A stretch of DNA of 64,000 bases from Bacteroidales bacterium UBA1180. GTDB lineage: Bacteria > Bacteroidota > Bacteroidia > Bacteroidales > Paludibacteraceae. A program made the position numbers and the translations under genes. The notes below the pieces were generated by a model, which saw only the letters and a program-made list of their open reading frames with translations, was not told the origin of the DNA and made no database searches. Shown here one piece after another: positions 1-7,953 of this stretch; position 1 is the first letter of the stretch, and every line of letters starts with the position of its first letter. The stretch is taken from positions 63,651 through 127,650 of the forward strand of contig DBYS01000008.1 in the NCBI GenBank assembly GCA_002310195.1, read 5' to 3'.

Positions 1-15
1 ACTATAGATTACGAA

Positions 16-1491
16 TCAAATGTACTTGCGTACTTGCTCATGGTCGTCGAAGTGGTGCTTCACGCCCTTGATTATCTGATAGTCCTCATGGCCTTTGCCG
101 GCAACGAGGATGACATCACCTTTCTGCGCGAGCGTGCAAGCTGTCTGGATGGCTGCGGAACGATCTTCGATCACAAGGGTGGAACGCAGTTCATCTTCGG
201 TCAAGCCGGCAGTCATGTCAGCTAAGATGTCGCTGGGCTCCTCGTCACGGGGATTGTCGCTGGTGAGGATGAGTTGTCCGCTGCCACGTTTGGCAATCTG
301 CGCCATCATCGGACGTTTGCCTTTGTCGCGGTTACCGCCGCAGCCCACCACGGTGATCAGTTTCGGCTTCTGACTTTCAGCTTTCGGCTTTTGGCTTCCC
401 AAGATCTCGTTGATGGTGCTGATGACGTTCTCCACAGCATCGGGCGTATGAGCATAATCGATGATTGCCGTCCATCCTTTGGGCGAGTGGATAGTCTCGA
501 ATCGTCCGTTCACGGGCTTAAGCGCACTGAGTATGCGCAGCACATCGATCTTGTCGAATCCCAGGCAAAGTGCTGCGCTGTATATACACAGCAGATTGCT
601 GACGTTGAACCGCCCCACCAGCGGTACGAACACTTCCTGATTGTCGATACTGAGCAGCATGCCGTCGAACCCTTCTTCAAGGATCTTGCCGCGATGGTCA
701 GCCATCGTCTGCGTGGAGTACGTAAAGACTTTTGCATGGGTGTTCTGCGTCATTACGAGTCCGTTCTTGTCATCGGCATTCGTTACGGCAAACGCATCTT
801 TCGCCAAACCGTCGAACAGGCGTTTCTTGGTGTCGCGGTAGTTGTCGAAGGTCTTGTGGTAGTCAATATGGTCGCGTGTGAGGTTGGTGAACATCGCCCC
901 CTTGAACTGCAGTCCTGCTATGCGCTCCTGTGCTATACTGTGGCTGCTGACCTCCATGAACGCATACTTGCAGCCTGCCTCGACCATCTGACCGAGCAGC
1001 GCATTGAGCGCGAGAGCATCGGGTGTGGTGTGCGTTGAAGGGAATGCCTTGCCGTCCACATAATAGACAACGGTGGAGATCAGTCCGGCTTTGTGCCCGA
1101 GCGCACGCACCATCTCGTAGAGTAGCGTGGCGATGGTCGTTTTGCCGTTGGTGCCGGTAACGCCTACCAGCGTCAGCTTCTCGCTCGGACAACCGTACCA
1201 CTGGTGCGCCAAACGCCCGAGAGCCTCCTCGGAGTTCTGCACCAATACATACGTCACGCCTGGTTTGGGTTCGGCGAGATAGGCCGGATTGTCCAGAACA
1301 ATCACGGCAGCGCCTTTCTCGATGCACGAAGGAATGAACGTATGTCCGTCAACCGCCGTGCCGGCTTGGGCAACGAACAGGTCACCTGCTTCGACCTTAC
1401 GCGAGTCGAACTGTATGGCGTGAACGTCAATATCGGTTGCGCCTGTCACCTGGATAGGCTTGATGGCTTGTAGTAGTTCGCTTAGTATCAT
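16..1491 (-). CDS. murE: UDP-MurNAc-tripeptide synthetase MurE (meso-DAP type)
   Basis: Cytoplasmic Mur ligase that adds the third stem-peptide residue to UDP-MurNAc-L-Ala-D-Glu using ATP. The 491 residues match the family length. The ATP loop GVTGTNGKTT lies at about residues 110-119, the DNPRDEEP motif at 412-419 and GKGHE near 466. The DNPR form is the one associated with meso-diaminopimelate rather than lysine. It starts 3 nt after the ftsI stop, so the two are co-transcribed. One oddity is a short repetitive stretch, SQKPKAESQKPK, at about 364-376 in a loop just before the VVGCGGNRDKGKRP segment; E. coli MurE has no such stretch there. The identification is secure; the effect of the insertion is unknown. 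Confidence 0.97.
   Translation of the reverse strand: MILSELLQAIKPIQVTGATDIDVHAIQFDSRKVEAGDLFVAQAGTAVDGHTFIPSCIEKGAAVIVLDNPAYLAEPKPGVTYVLVQNSEEALGRLAHQWYGCPSEKLTLVGVTGTNGKTTIATLLYEMVRALGHKAGLISTVVYYVDGKAFPSTHTTPDALALNALLGQMVEAGCKYAFMEVSSHSIAQERIAGLQFKGAMFTNLTRDHIDYHKTFDNYRDTKKRLFDGLAKDAFAVTNADDKNGLVMTQNTHAKVFTYSTQTMADHRGKILEEGFDGMLLSIDNQEVFVPLVGRFNVSNLLCIYSAALCLGFDKIDVLRILSALKPVNGRFETIHSPKGWTAIIDYAHTPDAVENVISTINEILGSQKPKAESQKPKLITVVGCGGNRDKGKRPMMAQIAKRGSGQLILTSDNPRDEEPSDILADMTAGLTEDELRSTLVIEDRSAAIQTACTLAQKGDVILVAGKGHEDYQIIKGVKHHFDDHEQVRKYI
361..399. repeat. Simple repeat inside murE
   Basis: A pyrimidine-rich stretch repeats units of the type ggcttc/agctttc/ggctttt. On the coding strand it gives the in-frame low-complexity peptide SQKPKAESQKPK. 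A similar ggcttttagcttt pattern is seen near 14325-14350 in the signal-peptide region of another gene. Confidence 0.6.
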
Positions 1492-1494
1492 GAT

Positions 1495-3330
1495 TTATTT
1501 GTTTTTCTCATAAACAAGGCTGTCGCCTTTGATGATATAATGTCCGGCATAGACGATCGTCCGCTCGGCTATCTGCCGCACCACTTTGCCGCAATCCATT
1601 CCGGCATCATACAGACCGTAGTTTTTCGGATGCTCAATCATGCAGATGCAGGTATATTGGGGTTTATCTTCCGGGAAGTACCCCACGAACGTCATGCGGT
1701 GTTCGCGCGTCTGGTAGCGGCCGTTGCGGAAGAGCTGCGCCGTACCGGTCTTGCCGGCTATCGGCACGAGCTTGGATTGAGCTTTGGGTTGTCTCCACGG
1801 GTTGACGGAGGCTGTGCCGAGATTGTTGTCCCAAACCACATCGTGCAGACCGGCCTTGATATCCCGCAGCGTGCTGTTGCGGCACATGCTGCCTTTGAGT
1901 GTCTCGGTGTCAAACTCGCGGATCACTTCTTCGCCGTCCATCACGCGCTCCACGATATACGGGCGGATCATCTTTCCGTCGTTGGCTATGCCGTTGTAGA
2001 ATGTGAGGATCTGCATCGGCGTTAACTCCACCGAATAGCCGTACGCCATACGCGACAGGGTCACGGCATCGCGGGGTATATCGATTCGCGGTTTCTGTGC
2101 ACCCGGTATCTCCGAATACACGCTGTCGCGAATGCCCATATTTTGGAGTTTGTCAACAAACTTCGAAGCCTTCTTGTCATAGCTCTTCAAGATCATCTTG
2201 GCGAATGCGATGTTCGACGATACAGCCAGTGCGCTGCGCATCGTATATGTCGTATCTTTCGGGTGAGCATCGCGGTGTGTGGCATCGAGGTACGTCCAGC
2301 CTTTCGAATACACCTCAAACGTGTCAGTCAGTTCGATCTTGCCGTCATCGAGTGCGGCCATCATCGCTATGGTCTTGAACGTTGATCCCGGCTCGACGCG
2401 CGTTACGGCATGATTGGCTTTCTCGCTGTACGTGCCGTCGGTGTTGCGGTCGAGGTTACAGATCGCGCGCACCCTACCGCTCTGCGTCTCCATCAGGATG
2501 CAACAACCCCAGTCTGCCTGTGTGCGCTCCAGGCAGCCGCGCAGAGCTGTCTCGGTTATATCCAGAAGGTTTGCATCAAGGGTGGTGACTATATCATAAC
2601 CGTTCACGGCTTCGCGAACCGGCACATTCTCCCATTTGCCGCCCATGCGTTCGCGCAACGCAAGACCGTCAATGCCGTGCAGCTCGTCCTCAAAGGTCTT
2701 TTCCAGACCGGTGTTGCCTTTGCCGTTGGCGAGGATCGTTCCGATCGTTCGTGAGGCTAGCGAACCGAAGGGTTTCTTGCGTTGCGGCTGGTCGTCGAAC
2801 TGTATGCCCGACTTGTAGTACCCGCGACGGAAGAGCGGCAGTTGTTCTATCTCACGTTTCTGGATGTACGACACGCGGTGCGGACAGAGCTTGAGGTACG
2901 TGCCGTTCTCGCGTTGCTGGCCTTTGGCGTTCTTGCCGTTGCGGGTGTTGAACGAACGTACCATCATCGCTTTGTATTCCGTGGCCGTCTTCTCCGGCAG
3001 GATACGTGCCAGACCGATGGCTATGCTGTCCACATACCGGTAGAACAGCGTATCGCCGCCCTGGTGAAGTGCCGGCACACGGGTATCCATATACACGTAG
3101 TAACCCGGTATACTGCTGGCCAACAGCCGTCCTTCGCAATCGAGGATATTTCCGCGCTGCGGATCGATCACGGTAGCATTGGGCTTGGGGTTATCCACCA
3201 CTTGCAGCCATTTGTCCCGCTCGAACCATTGGATACGCACAATATACGCCAGCACAACCACGAAACCTGCCGCAATGAACAGGAACACGATTGCGAAACG
3301 TAGGATTGTATTTTGTCGATTGTCGGCCAT
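1495..3330 (-). CDS. ftsI: Septal peptidoglycan transpeptidase FtsI (class B PBP)
   Basis: Class B penicillin-binding protein that cross-links septal peptidoglycan with FtsW. One N-terminal membrane segment lies at about 12-31. The dimerisation domain begins around VIDPQRGNILD (54-64). The three transpeptidase motifs are intact: S316-T-F-K319 (active-site serine S316), S371-S-N and K527-T-G-T530. At 611 residues it ends about 80 residues after KTGT, so there is no room for a C-terminal PASTA domain. It lies between the ftsL-like gene (13 nt gap) and murE (3 nt gap), the standard dcw order. The position and the coupled murE support FtsI over an elongation PBP2. Confidence 0.95.
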   Translation of the reverse strand: MADNRQNTILRFAIVFLFIAAGFVVVLAYIVRIQWFERDKWLQVVDNPKPNATVIDPQRGNILDCEGRLLASSIPGYYVYMDTRVPALHQGGDTLFYRYVDSIAIGLARILPEKTATEYKAMMVRSFNTRNGKNAKGQQRENGTYLKLCPHRVSYIQKREIEQLPLFRRGYYKSGIQFDDQPQRKKPFGSLASRTIGTILANGKGNTGLEKTFEDELHGIDGLALRERMGGKWENVPVREAVNGYDIVTTLDANLLDITETALRGCLERTQADWGCCILMETQSGRVRAICNLDRNTDGTYSEKANHAVTRVEPGSTFKTIAMMAALDDGKIELTDTFEVYSKGWTYLDATHRDAHPKDTTYTMRSALAVSSNIAFAKMILKSYDKKASKFVDKLQNMGIRDSVYSEIPGAQKPRIDIPRDAVTLSRMAYGYSVELTPMQILTFYNGIANDGKMIRPYIVERVMDGEEVIREFDTETLKGSMCRNSTLRDIKAGLHDVVWDNNLGTASVNPWRQPKAQSKLVPIAGKTGTAQLFRNGRYQTREHRMTFVGYFPEDKPQYTCICMIEHPKNYGLYDAGMDCGKVVRQIAERTIVYAGHYIIKGDSLVYEKNK

Positions 3331-3343
3331 TCTGCTGCTGTGG

Positions 3344-3661
3344 CTATTTGATCACGATAACCGGTGTATTGGCTTCGCGGAGATTACTGCCGTGCTCTTT
3401 CAGCGCCCGTGACACTTCCGACTGACGGGTACTGTTCACCAGTTCGGAACTGATGGTCAGTTCCTCGTTGCGCGCGTCCTGCAGCTCTTTCTTCAGCGCA
3501 CCGATGCGCACGTACTGCCATTCGGATATGAATCCCATCAGTATGCTGATGAAGATATACACGCCGATCAGTGCCAGCAATCGGTATTGCTGTGCCACCT
3601 TTTCGTTGCGGAATATATCTCCGTTCAGGATCTTTTGCAGTAAACTCAGTCGTTTGTTCAT
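3344..3661 (-). CDS. FtsL-like cell division protein
   Basis: Small bitopic membrane protein of 105 residues. A short cytoplasmic N-terminus is followed by one membrane helix at about 28-46 (LLALIGVYIFISILMGFI) and a periplasmic region rich in heptad-like leucine, isoleucine and charged residues, consistent with a coiled coil. FtsL proteins have this topology and bind FtsB/FtsQ and FtsWI at the septum. Sequence conservation in the family is very low, so the call rests mainly on topology, size and position between rsmH (4 nt gap) and ftsI. Confidence 0.8.
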   Translation of the reverse strand: MNKRLSLLQKILNGDIFRNEKVAQQYRLLALIGVYIFISILMGFISEWQYVRIGALKKELQDARNEELTISSELVNSTRQSEVSRALKEHGSNLREANTPVIVIK

Positions 3662-3665
3662 ATAT

Positions 3666-4562
3666 TTATAGTTTTTCCGCTACGCGGAGCTTGGCGCTGC
3701 GTGCGCGCGGATTGCGTTCAACCTCTTCGGCTGAGGCCGTGCGCCCTTTCTCTATCACCTTGAACGGTGTGAGCGGATTGCCGTAGAAGTCTTTCTCTAT
3801 CGTTCCCTCGGTGTTGCCGGCACGCATAAAGTTTTTTACAATGCGGTCCTCCAGCGAGTGATATGTCAGTATAACCAGTCTGCCGCCGGGCGCAAGCAGC
3901 GTGGCGGAGGCTTGCAGTAATTCGCGCAGCGCACCGAGCTCGTCGTTTACCTCAATCCTTAATGCCTGGAACAGCCGGGCGTAATCCTGCTTGTCCTTCA
4001 GATGCACACAATCCTGCAACTGCCGGGTGGTTAGTATGGCTTGCTGCTGGCGCCGGCGGATGATCTGTGCCGCCAATGCCCGCGAGTTGCCGAACTCGCC
4101 GTAGAGGTACAGCACCCGTGCCAGTTCCTCTTCGCCGTAGGTGTTGATCACGTCCGCGGCCGAGAGACGCTGTTTGGCATTCATGCGCATGTCCAGCGGT
4201 GCGTCGTAGCGAAAAGAGAATCCCCGTTCGGCGGCATCGAAGTGATGAAAACTCACACCCAGATCCGCCAGTATGCCGTCCACCTGCCTGATGCCGTAGT
4301 AATCCATGAAGTTCGCTATGTAGCGGAAGTTGCTCCTAACGAACGTGAACCGGCTGTCATCAATCCTGTTGGCATAAGCGTCCAGATCCTGATCGATGCC
4401 GAACAGGCGTGACTCCGTGCCCATACGCTCCATGATCCCCCGGCTGTGTCCGCCGCCGCCGAACGTGGCATCAACGAACACTTGCGGCTTGGCAGCCTGT
4501 ATATGCAGGCCGTCCAGCACCTCGCTTAGCATCGCAGGTATATGGTACACGGGCTGTTCCAT
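3666..4562 (-). CDS. rsmH: 16S rRNA (cytosine1402-N4)-methyltransferase RsmH
   Basis: S-adenosylmethionine-dependent enzyme that methylates N4 of C1402 in the 16S rRNA decoding centre. The opening YHIPAMLSEVLDGL, the SAM motif VDATFGGGGHSRGIM (about 30-44), ADLGVS and the ending RNPRARSAKLRV are all diagnostic. The 298 residues fit the family. It is separated by 1 nt from the upstream lipid kinase and 4 nt from the ftsL-like gene. In many bacteria mraZ precedes this gene; here it does not. Confidence 0.97.
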   Translation of the reverse strand: MEQPVYHIPAMLSEVLDGLHIQAAKPQVFVDATFGGGGHSRGIMERMGTESRLFGIDQDLDAYANRIDDSRFTFVRSNFRYIANFMDYYGIRQVDGILADLGVSFHHFDAAERGFSFRYDAPLDMRMNAKQRLSAADVINTYGEEELARVLYLYGEFGNSRALAAQIIRRRQQQAILTTRQLQDCVHLKDKQDYARLFQALRIEVNDELGALRELLQASATLLAPGGRLVILTYHSLEDRIVKNFMRAGNTEGTIEKDFYGNPLTPFKVIEKGRTASAEEVERNPRARSAKLRVAEKL

Positions 4563-4563
4563 C

Positions 4564-5496
4564 CTACATCTTCACCTTGAACTGGATTGCATGGTGGATA
4601 CAATGGATCTCCGTCGGTCCCATGACGTTGTGCAGGATACCGTCGGCCTCGAACATCAGGTGTTCCTCGGTTTCCATACGTATATCTTTGCCTTTGTAGG
4701 CATGTATGAACGGCAGTTCGGTCAGATGGCCGTTGAACAGGTTCGGCAGCGCCTTGATGACTTGCAGCAAGGTAGGTTTGCACACGAACATCGCGTGGAA
4801 CACGCCGTCCTGCGGATCAGCTTCGGGGTTCTGGCGTATACCTCCGCCCGAGAACGGTCCGTTGCCTACGTTCATCGTGAACAGCGGCTCATCCACCAGC
4901 ACTTCGCCATCCACGATCAGTTGCATCGGGATAGGTTTCTGCTGGGCGATGGCGCCTATCAGACCGATCACATAGTTGAAGTGATGCGATCCGAGGTAGT
5001 ACTTCAGTTTCTCGGCTTTCTGGCAGCACAATGGGTCCACGCCGAAGCCTACGGAGTTGATGAAGTACCGGTGGTGCTCAATGTGGTTGCGCCAGTACGT
5101 TACGCAACCTACGTCCAGCGGATGGCCTTCGCCCGACAGGAACCGCTCGATAGCTTCGCGGTAGTTCTTTGTCAGGTTCCAGTAGCGTCCCCAGTCGTTG
5201 CCCGTGCCGCGCGGCATGAGGCCGAGCTTGATGTTCCTGCGTTGCTCGGCGGAGATCTTTGCCCGCATGATGCCGTTCAGCGCCTCGCTGAGTGTGCCGT
5301 CACCGCCGAGCACAAGGATCTCGTCGCAGTTGAAGTCTTCTACCAGCTCGCGAGCCAGCTCTGTGGCATGCGCGGCGTATTTGGTTACTCGGAACTCGTA
5401 TGGGATATGTCGCTCGCGCAACAGGTTCCACAGGTACATGCGTTGCATGCGGTAGGCACGTTTGCCTGATTTCGGATTGATTATTACTCCTAACAT
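4564..5496 (-). CDS. Diacylglycerol kinase family lipid kinase
   Basis: Member of the DAGK/YegS/sphingosine kinase family, which phosphorylates lipid hydroxyl groups at the inner membrane face using ATP. The N-terminal signature INPKSGK (6-12) and the nucleotide-binding GGDGT (64-68) with SEALNGI are present, followed by LGLMPRGTGNDWGR. The 310 residues fit the family. Substrate cannot be read from sequence: diacylglycerol, undecaprenol or a sphingoid base are all possible, the last notable because the window also carries a serine palmitoyltransferase. It lies 1 nt before rsmH, at the place usually held by mraZ. Confidence 0.9.
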   Translation of the reverse strand: MLGVIINPKSGKRAYRMQRMYLWNLLRERHIPYEFRVTKYAAHATELARELVEDFNCDEILVLGGDGTLSEALNGIMRAKISAEQRRNIKLGLMPRGTGNDWGRYWNLTKNYREAIERFLSGEGHPLDVGCVTYWRNHIEHHRYFINSVGFGVDPLCCQKAEKLKYYLGSHHFNYVIGLIGAIAQQKPIPMQLIVDGEVLVDEPLFTMNVGNGPFSGGGIRQNPEADPQDGVFHAMFVCKPTLLQVIKALPNLFNGHLTELPFIHAYKGKDIRMETEEHLMFEADGILHNVMGPTEIHCIHHAIQFKVKM

Positions 5497-5581
5497 GGTA
5501 TTTCTTTTAGGTCAACAACATCCCACAACAATCATCAACTCTTTTCGTCCATCTTTGTCGGCTGTTGTCGGCAGTTGTGGA

Positions 5582-6331
5582 CTAATATAATTCTTCTGCG
5601 AAGCGCTCGGCTTCATCCAGTTGTTCAATCTTTCCCACATCCATCATCCTATAGTATTGCGGCACGTAGGCACGGACTGTCCCGGCCTGCCGCGTTACAA
5701 TCGACAGATACGTATCTATCAGCGAGAACTTCTCACCTTTCTCCTCTTTTGTCTTCCTCAACTCGGCGAAGAACTCCGGACTGACGATCTGCATTCCCGA
5801 GAATGCCATCGGCACCAGATCCTTCGTTGCTGCTGAGGCCGGACGGTACTCGCCGGTCTTGCGGTTCATCCACCCGCGCAGTGCGCCTTCGCCGCTGAAT
5901 AGCAGGTAGCGCTGCGTCTCTCTGTTCGACACTACGACTGTTGCCAGATCATCCGCCTTGTGCGCTGCTATCAGCCGCGGCAGATCGATGTTCGACAGGA
6001 TATCCACGTTGCACACCAGCACCGGTTCATTCTCGCCCAACAGCGACGCAGCCTTCAGCAATCCTCCGCCTGTCTCAAGCAGGGCGTCTCTCTCATCGCT
6101 GATCTGTACGCGGCAACCGAACCCGTCGTTCTGCAGCAGATAGTCGATGATCTGCTCACCCAAGTGGTGGATGTTCACCACTATATCGCTGATTCCCGCG
6201 GCTTGCAGTCGTTCGATCTGCCACTGCAGCAAGGTCTTGCCGGCCAAAGGCAGCAGCGCTTTCGGCATTGTATCGGTCAGCGGTTTAAGACGGGTACCCA
6301 GTCCCGCCGCAAAGATCATGGCGCGCATCAC
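5582..6331 (-). CDS. Sugar-1-phosphate nucleotidyltransferase, MurU-like
   Basis: Cytoplasmic NTP-transferase of the glucose-1-phosphate/mannose-1-phosphate family. The pyrophosphorylase signature AGLGTRLKPLTDTMPKAL spans about 9-26, with K24 as the expected catalytic lysine, and VCNVDIL marks the metal-binding aspartate. At 249 residues it is the short form without a C-terminal beta-helix, like MurU, which makes UDP-MurNAc from MurNAc-1-phosphate. Its ATG overlaps by 4 nt the stop of the upstream kinase fusion, the same pairing as AmgK-MurU in peptidoglycan recycling. UDP-MurNAc as product is inferred; GDP-mannose or another NDP-sugar remains possible. Confidence 0.87.
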   Translation of the reverse strand: MMRAMIFAAGLGTRLKPLTDTMPKALLPLAGKTLLQWQIERLQAAGISDIVVNIHHLGEQIIDYLLQNDGFGCRVQISDERDALLETGGGLLKAASLLGENEPVLVCNVDILSNIDLPRLIAAHKADDLATVVVSNRETQRYLLFSGEGALRGWMNRKTGEYRPASAATKDLVPMAFSGMQIVSPEFFAELRKTKEEKGEKFSLIDTYLSIVTRQAGTVRAYVPQYYRMMDVGKIEQLDEAERFAEELY

Positions 6332-7809
6332 TTCGTTTCGGTTAGCGGTTTGTCGGTGTCATGCTCCGGCAACGTACGTTCTACATTCTGTTCGCGGTGG
6401 ATGAGTTGTACCTCAACGCCGAACTTCGAGTTTAGGTGCTCGGCCATCTTCTCGGCGGCATACACCGAACGGTGCTGGCCGCCCGTGCAGCCGAAGCTGA
6501 CCATCAGGTTCCGGAACCCGCGGTCGATATACCGCTTCACGCTGGCATCCACCAGTTTGTACGCCGAGTCCAGCAGCGGCAGGATCTCGCCGTCCTGCTC
6601 CAGGAATTTGATTACCGGCTCATCCATACCCGTGAAATAGGTGTATCGCTCATACTTGCCCGGGTTGTTTACGGCGCGGCAGTCGAACACAAATCCTCCG
6701 CCGTTGCCGCTGTCGTCGGCAGGGATGCCTTTCTTGTAGGAAAACGAATAGACCTTCACCACCAGCGGTTTGCGGACGTTCACTTCCTTGAATTGCTTCA
6801 TCTCCGTCATCTCATGCAGCACCTCAATCAGGTACGGATAGTCGTCTGCGGAGTTCTTGAGCAGACGGCGGAGATTCTCGATGGCAAACGGGATTGATTG
6901 CAGGAAGTGCGGCTTCTTCTCGAAGTATCCGCGGAAACCGTATGCGCCAAGCACCTGCATCGTACGGAACAGCACGAAGTGCCGCAGCGTGGCGTAGAAC
7001 TCTTGCTTATCTACTTCCATGTACTTGCTCAGCTCGTCCAGGTACTCGCTTATCAGTTCGTTGCGCAGCTCGTCGTGGAAGTTCGCCTTGGCTTGCCATA
7101 GAAACGATGCCACATCGTAGTACACCGGTCCTCTCCGTCCGCCTTGGAAGTCGATGAAGTATGGTACTAATTCTTCGGGATTCTCCTTCGAAGGCGCGAT
7201 CATCACGTTCCGGCTCTGGAAGTCGCGGTACATGAAGGCGTTCATCTTCTTCTGCTGCAGCAGGATATATGCGAGGCGTTCAAACTCGTTCTCGAGCTTG
7301 TCTTCCTGGAACTCCAGTCCTGTGGCTTTCAGGAAGCAGTACTTGAAGTAGTTCAGATCCCAGCGGATGCTCCTCAGGTTGAACTCCGGCTGCGGGTAGC
7401 ATACCTTGAAGTTAAAGTCCTCGGCGGCCTTGACCTGGAACCGTGCCAGCGCACGAACGGTCTGGCGGAGCATCTGTTTTTCGCTCTCGCAGAATACGCC
7501 GGTCTTCCGGCCTTCGGCTATGTAGTTGAATAGCAGCGTGTCGCCCAGATCCTCCTGCACATACGCCATCTCGTCCTCGCTCACGGCCAGTACGCGCGGC
7601 ACGTTCAGTCCCTGCTTCAGGAAATGTTCGTCCATCGCCAGAAACGCGTGGTTCTCGTCGCGAGACGTGCCTTGCACGCCAATCAGCGACATCGATTTGT
7701 CGTCGCTGTAGATGCGGTAGTAACGCCTGTTACTGCCCGATGCTGTCAGAGCAACCTGCTCGCCCGCCTTCTTTCCCGTGGCTTGGGTAAATAGTTGTGA
7801 TAGTAGCAT
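6328..7809 (-). CDS. AmgK-like aminoglycoside-phosphotransferase-fold kinase fused to RapZ C-terminal domain
   Basis: Two-domain cytoplasmic protein of 493 residues. The N-terminal ~330 residues have the APH fold: the Brenner-type motif YRDFQSRN (194-201, catalytic D196) and the metal-binding FIDFQGGRRGP (D220). From about 350 to 478 it matches the C-terminal domain of RapZ: FSYKKGIP, FDCRAVNNPGK, the CTGGQHRSV motif at 441-449 and HREQN. I chose the start at 7809 because the good promoter (7849-7880) lies inside any longer reading. The kinase probably phosphorylates a sugar (MurNAc/GlcNAc as in AmgK). The RapZ domain of E. coli binds glucosamine-6-phosphate and GlmZ RNA, so a sensory role is plausible. 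The substrate is inference. Confidence 0.87.
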   Translation of the reverse strand: MLLSQLFTQATGKKAGEQVALTASGSNRRYYRIYSDDKSMSLIGVQGTSRDENHAFLAMDEHFLKQGLNVPRVLAVSEDEMAYVQEDLGDTLLFNYIAEGRKTGVFCESEKQMLRQTVRALARFQVKAAEDFNFKVCYPQPEFNLRSIRWDLNYFKYCFLKATGLEFQEDKLENEFERLAYILLQQKKMNAFMYRDFQSRNVMIAPSKENPEELVPYFIDFQGGRRGPVYYDVASFLWQAKANFHDELRNELISEYLDELSKYMEVDKQEFYATLRHFVLFRTMQVLGAYGFRGYFEKKPHFLQSIPFAIENLRRLLKNSADDYPYLIEVLHEMTEMKQFKEVNVRKPLVVKVYSFSYKKGIPADDSGNGGGFVFDCRAVNNPGKYERYTYFTGMDEPVIKFLEQDGEILPLLDSAYKLVDASVKRYIDRGFRNLMVSFGCTGGQHRSVYAAEKMAEHLNSKFGVEVQLIHREQNVERTLPEHDTDKPLTETK

Positions 7810-7848
7810 TAAATATACGATAAATCTTTTGTTACACAAAAAAACATG

Positions 7849-7880
7849 CAAATATACGAAAAATAATTGATATTTGCAAA
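7849..7880 (-). promoter_or_regulatory. Promoter of the kinase-murE operon
   Basis: On the minus strand: -33 TTTG (7880-7877), exactly 20 bp spacer, -7 TATATTTG (7856-7849). This matches the Bacteroidota sigma-ABfr consensus and places transcription start about 35 nt before the chosen ATG at 7809. Confidence 0.8.
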
Positions 7881-7895
7881 TATTTTTGACTAAAA

Positions 7896-7927
7896 TTTGT
7901 TTTTGTCGAAATTTTGTTGTAACTTTG
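7896..7927 (+). promoter_or_regulatory. Promoter of the TonB-dependent receptor gene
   Basis: TTTG at 7896-7899, 20 bp spacer, TAACTTTG at 7920-7927. It is divergent from the 7849-7880 promoter; the -33 boxes are only 15 bp apart. The leader before the ATG at 7954 is about 20 nt, too short for a cobalamin or other large riboswitch. Confidence 0.8.
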
Positions 7928-7953
7928 CATCGTTGAAAGGCTAGAATGATTGC

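Noticed and set aside
5497..5581. Possible promoter or terminator between the MurU-like and lipid kinase genes
   Set aside because: Repeats of GCCGACAA and a distant CCACAAC/GTTGTGG pair are present, but there is no TAnnTTTG box or compact stem; read-through seems more likely.
7928..7953. Cobalamin riboswitch before the TonB-dependent receptor
   Set aside because: The leader after the mapped -7 box is only about 20 nt, too short.
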